Assembly: GCA_001725325.1 (NCBI GenBank)
Contig: MEFY01000002.1
Span: forward strand, 248,001-312,000
Reading direction: 5' to 3'
From: Leifsonia sp. SCN 70-46
Lineage (GTDB): Bacteria; Actinomycetota; Actinomycetes; Actinomycetales; Microbacteriaceae
DNA: 64,000 nt
The stretch's first letter is position 1; every line of letters begins with the position of its first letter. The position numbers were made by a program, and so were the translations under genes. Below are positions 60,764 to 64,000 of this stretch, one piece after another. Under the pieces are notes generated by a model. It was given only the letters and a program-made list of their open reading frames with translations. It was not told the origin of the DNA and searched no databases.

Positions 60764-61971
60764 AGCGCGTCGCGGCGCCGTGCGAGGAACGCCACCTCCG
60801 CGGTGTTGCCCGCGAGGGCTATCGCGGCGTCGTAGGCCGCGGCGGCCCCCGCCGCGCGGCCGAAGCGGCGCAGGAGGTCGGCGCGCGCCGCGTAGTAGGC
60901 GTGGTACTCGACGAGCTGCGGCTCGAGCGGGTCGAGGAGCGCGAGCCCGGCCTCCGGCCCGTCGAGCTCGCCCACCGCGATCGCGCGGTTGAGCCGCACG
61001 ACGGGCGAGGGGTCGAGCCGCAGCAGGTGGTCGTAGAGGGCGACGACCTGCCCCCAGTCCGGCCGGTCGCCATCGGTGTGCACGGCGTTGATCGCGGCGA
61101 GCAGCTGGTAGCGGCCGGGCGCGACCCCCGAGGCGAGCCGCTCGCGCACGAGGGCGTGCCCCTCGGCGATGAGGGCGGCGTCCCACGCGCCCCGGTCCTG
61201 CTCGCCGAGCGGGACGAGCTCGCCCCCGGACGACACCCGGGCGGAGCGGCGGGCATCGATGAGGAGCATGAGGGCGAGCATCCCGGCCGCCTCGCCGTCG
61301 TCGGGCAGCAGCGAGTGCACGAGGCGCGCGAGCCGGATCGCCTCGCCCGTGAGCTCCTCGCGCACGGGCGCGGTGTCGGGCGCCGACGCGAGGTAGCCCT
61401 CGTTGAAGATGAGGAACAGCACGGCGAGCACCCCCGAGACGCGGCCTGGCAGATCGTCTGCGGAGGGGAGGCGGTAGGGGATGCCCGCCGCCGCGATCTT
61501 GCCCTTCGCGCGCGTGATGCGGGCGCCCATCGTGGTCTCGTGCACGAGGAACGCCCGCGCGATCTCCGCGACCGTGAGCCCGCCCACCATGCGCAGCGTG
61601 AGGGCGACTCGGGCCTCCATCGCGAGCGCGGGATGGCAGCACGTGAAGATCAGGCGCAGCCGGTCGTCGTCGATGGCGCCGAGGGGCTCGGGGTCGTAGT
61701 CGTACACGAGCTGCGCCTCCCTGTGCTTCGCGTCGCGGCCGCTCTCGCGGCGGATCCTGTCGATGGCCTTGCGGGTCGCCGTGGTGCTGAGCCACGCGCC
61801 GGGGTTGGGCGGGACGCCGTCGGCGGGCCAGCGCTCCGCGGCCGTCGCGAAGGCCTCGGCCGCGGCATCCTCTGCGATGTCGAGGGTGCCGAAGCGCTTG
61901 GCGAGGGTCGCCACGACCCGCGACCACTCCTCGCGGAGGGCGCGGGCCAGGGCATCCTCGACCGGGCTCAT
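60760..61971 (-). CDS. ECF sigma factor with C-terminal extension (ECF42-like)
   Basis: A 403-residue ECF sigma factor. Region 2 ([28 protein letters not shown]) and region 4 ([36 protein letters not shown]) are followed by a helical TPR-like domain of about 220 residues (DUF6596-type). The adjacent YciI/DGPF gene is a signature of ECF42 factors; these usually lack an anti-sigma factor and the C-terminal domain takes over control. Its start overlaps the YciI stop (ATGA). It may direct transcription of its own operon. Confidence 0.92.
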   Translation of the reverse strand: MSPVEDALARALREEWSRVVATLAKRFGTLDIAEDAAAEAFATAAERWPADGVPPNPGAWLSTTATRKAIDRIRRESGRDAKHREAQLVYDYDPEPLGAIDDDRLRLIFTCCHPALAMEARVALTLRMVGGLTVAEIARAFLVHETTMGARITRAKGKIAAAGIPYRLPSADDLPGRVSGVLAVLFLIFNEGYLASAPDTAPVREELTGEAIRLARLVHSLLPDDGEAAGMLALMLLIDARRSARVSSGGELVPLGEQDRGAWDAALIAEGHALVRERLASGVAPGRYQLLAAINAVHTDGDRPDWGQVVALYDHLLRLDPSPVVRLNRAIAVGELDGPEAGLALLDPLEPQLVEYHAYYAARADLLRRFGRAAGAAAAYDAAIALAGNTAEVAFLARRRDAL

Positions 61972-62300
61972 GGAGCCTGGAGCACCGGCCGGATCTCGAG
62001 GCGGCGGTTGCACGCCCTCGAGCCCTCGGTCATGAGGGCGAGGGCGACATCGAGGTCGGGCGCCTCGATGATCCAGAGGCCGGCCGCCCACTCCTTGGCC
62101 TCCACGAACGGGCCGTCGGTGATCACGGGCGCGTCGCCGCGGTTGTCGACGACGGTCGAGGTCGTGGGGTCGGCGAGGCCGGCGGCGAAGACCCAGTGGC
62201 CGCCGTCGATGAGCTTCTGGTTGAAGGCGTCGATGGCGACCATCTCCTCCGCGGTGCCCGACCCGCTGCGGCTGTCGATGACGTTGACCAAGTACTGCAT
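61968..62300 (-). CDS. YciI-like (DGPF) protein
   Basis: A 110-residue protein of the YCII/DGPF family: MQYLVNVIDSRSGSGTAEEMVAIDAFNQKLIDGGHWVFAAGL, VITDGPFVEAKEWAAGLWIIEAPDLDVALAL (the DGPF motif). Family members have a ferredoxin-like fold; none is firmly assigned an activity in this setting. DGPF proteins regularly accompany ECF42 sigma factors, as here. GAGAGGATAAGAAG precedes the ATG. It is the second gene in a DHFR-like, YciI, sigma operon. Confidence 0.92.
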   Translation of the reverse strand: MQYLVNVIDSRSGSGTAEEMVAIDAFNQKLIDGGHWVFAAGLADPTTSTVVDNRGDAPVITDGPFVEAKEWAAGLWIIEAPDLDVALALMTEGSRACNRRLEIRPVLQAP

Positions 62301-62318
62301 CTTCTTATCCTCTCTGTC

Positions 62319-62915
62319 TCAGGCGTACTCGGGGCGGCCGGCGACCCGGAACGTCTGCGCGACGACACCCGTCGCGAACACGCGGTGCGACAGCAGCTCG
62401 AGGGCGTAGTCGGGACCGTGCTCGGGGAAGAACCGCCTGCCCTCCCCCACGATGACGGGGAACTGCACGAGGTCGAGCTCGTCGGCGAGCCCCTCCTGCA
62501 GCAGCCAGGCCGCGAGCGACGCGCTGCCGACGACGAGCAGCTCGCCGCCCGGGCGGGCCTTGAGCTCGCGGATGGCCGCCGCGACGTCGCCCGAGACGAC
62601 CGTCGAGTTCTGCCACTCCGGGTCGACGAGCGTGTTCGAGACGATGTACTTGGGCTTGAGCGTGATCGCGTCGCCGAACCCGCCGTCGCCCACCTGCGAG
62701 CCCCAGTAGGGCGCGAACAGGTCGGCCGTCTTCCGTCCGAGCAGGAACGCGTCGGGCCGGCGCCAGGCGTCGAGGATGTACCCGACCCCCTCCTCGTCGC
62801 CGAGCGGCAGCGCCCAGCCGCCGCGCGTGAACCCCGGATCCGTGGTCTCGTTGTTGCCGCCGTTCGCCTGCGCGACACCGTCGAGCGTGAGCTGGATGTG
62901 AATGGTGAGCTTCAT
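62319..62915 (-). CDS. Dihydrofolate reductase-family (RibD C-terminal) protein
   Basis: A 198-residue protein of the RibD C-terminal/DHFR-like group: KLTIHIQLTLDGVAQANGG, DAWRRPDAFLLGRKTADLFAPYW, GGELLVVGSASLAAWLLQEGLADELDLVQFPVIVGEGRRFF. It binds NADPH; the substrate is unknown and probably not folate. It is the first gene of the sigma factor operon, with the YciI gene 18 nt downstream. An AGAGAGGACG site precedes the ATG. Such DHFR-like genes often lie in ECF42 targets. Confidence 0.9.
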   Translation of the reverse strand: MKLTIHIQLTLDGVAQANGGNNETTDPGFTRGGWALPLGDEEGVGYILDAWRRPDAFLLGRKTADLFAPYWGSQVGDGGFGDAITLKPKYIVSNTLVDPEWQNSTVVSGDVAAAIRELKARPGGELLVVGSASLAAWLLQEGLADELDLVQFPVIVGEGRRFFPEHGPDYALELLSHRVFATGVVAQTFRVAGRPEYA

Positions 62916-62987
62916 GGCCCGTCCTCTCTCTGTTACCCACGCTACGAACGGGCACGGCGCGTTTCGACAGGTGCGCTCGGAAAAGTT

Positions 62988-63004
62988 CTGTCGACAGTCG
63001 ATAG
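62988..63004. promoter_or_regulatory. Operator of the FCD-type GntR gene, site 1
   Basis: CTGTCGACAGTCGATAG, containing the palindrome CTGTCGACAG, overlaps the TAGCAT -10 box (63002-63007) of the GntR gene. A related site lies before the MFS gene. Confidence 0.65.
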
Positions 63005-63013
63005 CATTTGTCC

Positions 63014-63676
63014 ATGTCCTCCACCGGTTTCGAGCCGATCGCGGCGGTCTCGCTCGTCGACGAGAGCCACCGGCAGATCAAGGCACAGATCCTCTCCGGG
63101 GAGCTGCCCGCGGGCGAGGCGCTCAAGGACTCCGTGCTCGCCCAGAAGATGGGAATCAGCCGGTCGCCCGTGCGAGAGGCCCTGCGCCTCCTCGAGCAGA
63201 CGGGGCTCGTGCAGAAGGCGACCAACCGCTCGTACCGGGTCGCGGACATCTCCGTCGACGACCTCGACGAGCTCGCGCTGCTGAGGCTCGCGGACGAGGG
63301 GTTGGCCGTGCGCATCATCGTGCAGCGGAAGATCCCCCTGACGCCGCTGCGTCCGTATCTCGATGCGCTGCAGAAGCCCGATGCCGAGTACATCGAGCTC
63401 ACCGAGATGGACACGGCCTTCCACACCGCTGTGGTGGCGCTCGCCGGGCTCCCCCGGCTCTCGGCGCGCTACGCCGGCCTCACGGACCAGATCCGGCTCA
63501 TGCTCATGACGAGCGACCGCGGGGGCGCGATGTCGCAGCCGACGCTCTGGGAGAACCACGCCACGCTCTACGAGGCGCTCGAGCGCGCCGTCGAGACGGG
63601 AGACCCCGAGCCCGCCCTGCGGGAGTGGGAGCGCCACGTCATCCTGCCGATCGAGGCGCTGAAGGCCCGCAAGTAG
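63014..63676 (+). CDS. GntR-family regulator, FadR/FCD type
   Basis: A 220-residue regulator: a GntR winged helix (HRQIKAQILSGELPAGEALKDSVLAQKMGISRSPVREALRLLEQTGLV) and an all-helical FCD effector domain with candidate metal-binding EMDTAFHTAVV. FCD regulators often sense organic acids and control catabolism or uptake. The ATG lies 6 nt after TAGCAT and lacks a Shine-Dalgarno, so it is probably leaderless. Near-identical operator sites precede this gene and the MFS gene that follows, so the regulator probably controls itself and the transporter. Confidence 0.93.
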   Translation: MSSTGFEPIAAVSLVDESHRQIKAQILSGELPAGEALKDSVLAQKMGISRSPVREALRLLEQTGLVQKATNRSYRVADISVDDLDELALLRLADEGLAVRIIVQRKIPLTPLRPYLDALQKPDAEYIELTEMDTAFHTAVVALAGLPRLSARYAGLTDQIRLMLMTSDRGGAMSQPTLWENHATLYEALERAVETGDPEPALREWERHVILPIEALKARK

Positions 63677-63710
63677 TGCGCATCGCCGCCTAATGCCGGA
63701 TCGATTGAAA

Positions 63711-63740
63711 CTGTCGACAATCGTCAGTATGCTGTCGATT
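63711..63740. promoter_or_regulatory. Operator before the MFS gene, site 2
   Basis: CTGTCGACAATCGTCAG (63711-63727) matches site 1 except at a few positions, and a further half-site CTGTCGATT follows at 63732. These lie 34-50 nt upstream of the MFS start. Confidence 0.65.
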
Positions 63741-63760
63741 CTACGAGCAAAGGAGCTCCC

Positions 63761-64000
63761 ATGACCCAGTCCCTCCCGGACACCGCACCCGTCCTCCCGG
63801 CCGAGCCCAACCAGCGCCAATCGCTGCGGGCGATAGCCGCCGCCTCCGCCGGCACCTTCATCGAGTGGTACGAGTACGGGCTCTACGGCCTCGTCGCCGG
63901 CCTGGTGATCGCGCCGTTGTTCTTCGCGGACGCCGGCCCGCTCGCGGTGCTCGCGACCTTCGTCACGTTCGCCGTCGGGTTCGTGGCGCGACCCATCGGC
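63761..64000 (+). CDS. MFS transporter, metabolite:H+ symporter type (3' partial)
   Basis: The first 80 residues of a major facilitator protein cut by the window end. After about 22 polar residues, AAASAGTFIEWYEYGLYGLVAGLVIAPLFF is the first helix, with the IEWYE/D signature of the metabolite:H+ symporter (MHS) group (KgtP, ProP, ShiA), and VLATFVTFAVGFVARPIG begins the second, ending in the usual ARPIG. The substrate is likely an organic acid or osmolyte. An AGGAG site precedes the ATG. FCD-type GntR sites lie upstream. Confidence 0.88.
   Translation, partial: MTQSLPDTAPVLPAEPNQRQSLRAIAAASAGTFIEWYEYGLYGLVAGLVIAPLFFADAGPLAVLATFVTFAVGFVARPIG

Overview
The window is a very GC-rich bacterial chromosome segment, densely packed with genes on both strands. 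It has strong G/C preference at third codon positions, many GTG starts and many ATGA/GTGA overlaps. The trnW-secE-nusG-rplK-rplA core beside an aspC-type aminotransferase, the hadA/hadB-type MaoC pair before murB, LysG/LysE, a choice-of-anchor G surface protein and abundant leaderless promoters all point to an actinobacterium. Microbacteriaceae is the most likely family (inference from gene content and style, not from a search).

Layout. 0-5.7 kb: the end of a MacB/FtsX-type exporter with its ATPase, a YqaJ-type nuclease, a DUF998 membrane protein, a NudK-like Nudix hydrolase, a secreted DUF1023 hydrolase and a GNAT acetyltransferase. 5.8-10.1 kb: the minus-strand translation cluster tRNA-Trp, secE, nusG, rplK, rplA, interrupted between nusG and rplK by a solitary Eco57I-like DNA methyltransferase. 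10.5-21 kb: a large LAXTG-type surface protein, the aminotransferase, divergent lysG/lysE, an ABC-2 exporter with a two-component system, then murB-hadB-hadA. 21-29.9 kb: small membrane proteins, a double-domain TetR regulator, a zinc alcohol dehydrogenase, a toroid (squalene-cyclase-like) protein, L-serine dehydratase, a PadR-DUF1048-ABC drug-export operon and gluconokinase. 29.9-35 kb: a ThuA protein, a diguanylate cyclase next to an EAL phosphodiesterase with an added helix-hairpin-helix, a HEAT protein, peptidase E, tRNA-Met and tRNA-Thr.

35-44.3 kb: a GH13 glucosidase, an M23 peptidase, inositol monophosphatase, and a LacI-controlled operon of Gfo/Idh oxidoreductase, DUF993 protein, TIM-barrel epimerase and glycerate kinase. 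44.4-55.8 kb: the most unusual part. Two paralogous HutC-type GntR regulators bracket a sugar ABC importer and a divergent operon of Gfo/Idh oxidoreductase, GntR, copper amine oxidase, SIS sugar isomerase/deglycase, BadF-type sugar kinase and aldehyde dehydrogenase. The set reads as a pathway for an amine-bearing sugar whose released amine is oxidised to an acid. 55.8-64 kb: small membrane proteins, a PadR regulator, an AarF/UbiB kinase, an HTH/SDR pair, a DHFR-like-YciI-ECF sigma operon, and a GntR regulator with an MFS transporter that runs off the end.

Three signals cut across genes. A palindromic repeat with a fixed design occurs three times in intergenic gaps. At least sixteen genes start 5-8 nt after a TANNNT-like -10 box with no Shine-Dalgarno, so they are probably leaderless. 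Clear palindromic operators sit beside several of the local regulators.
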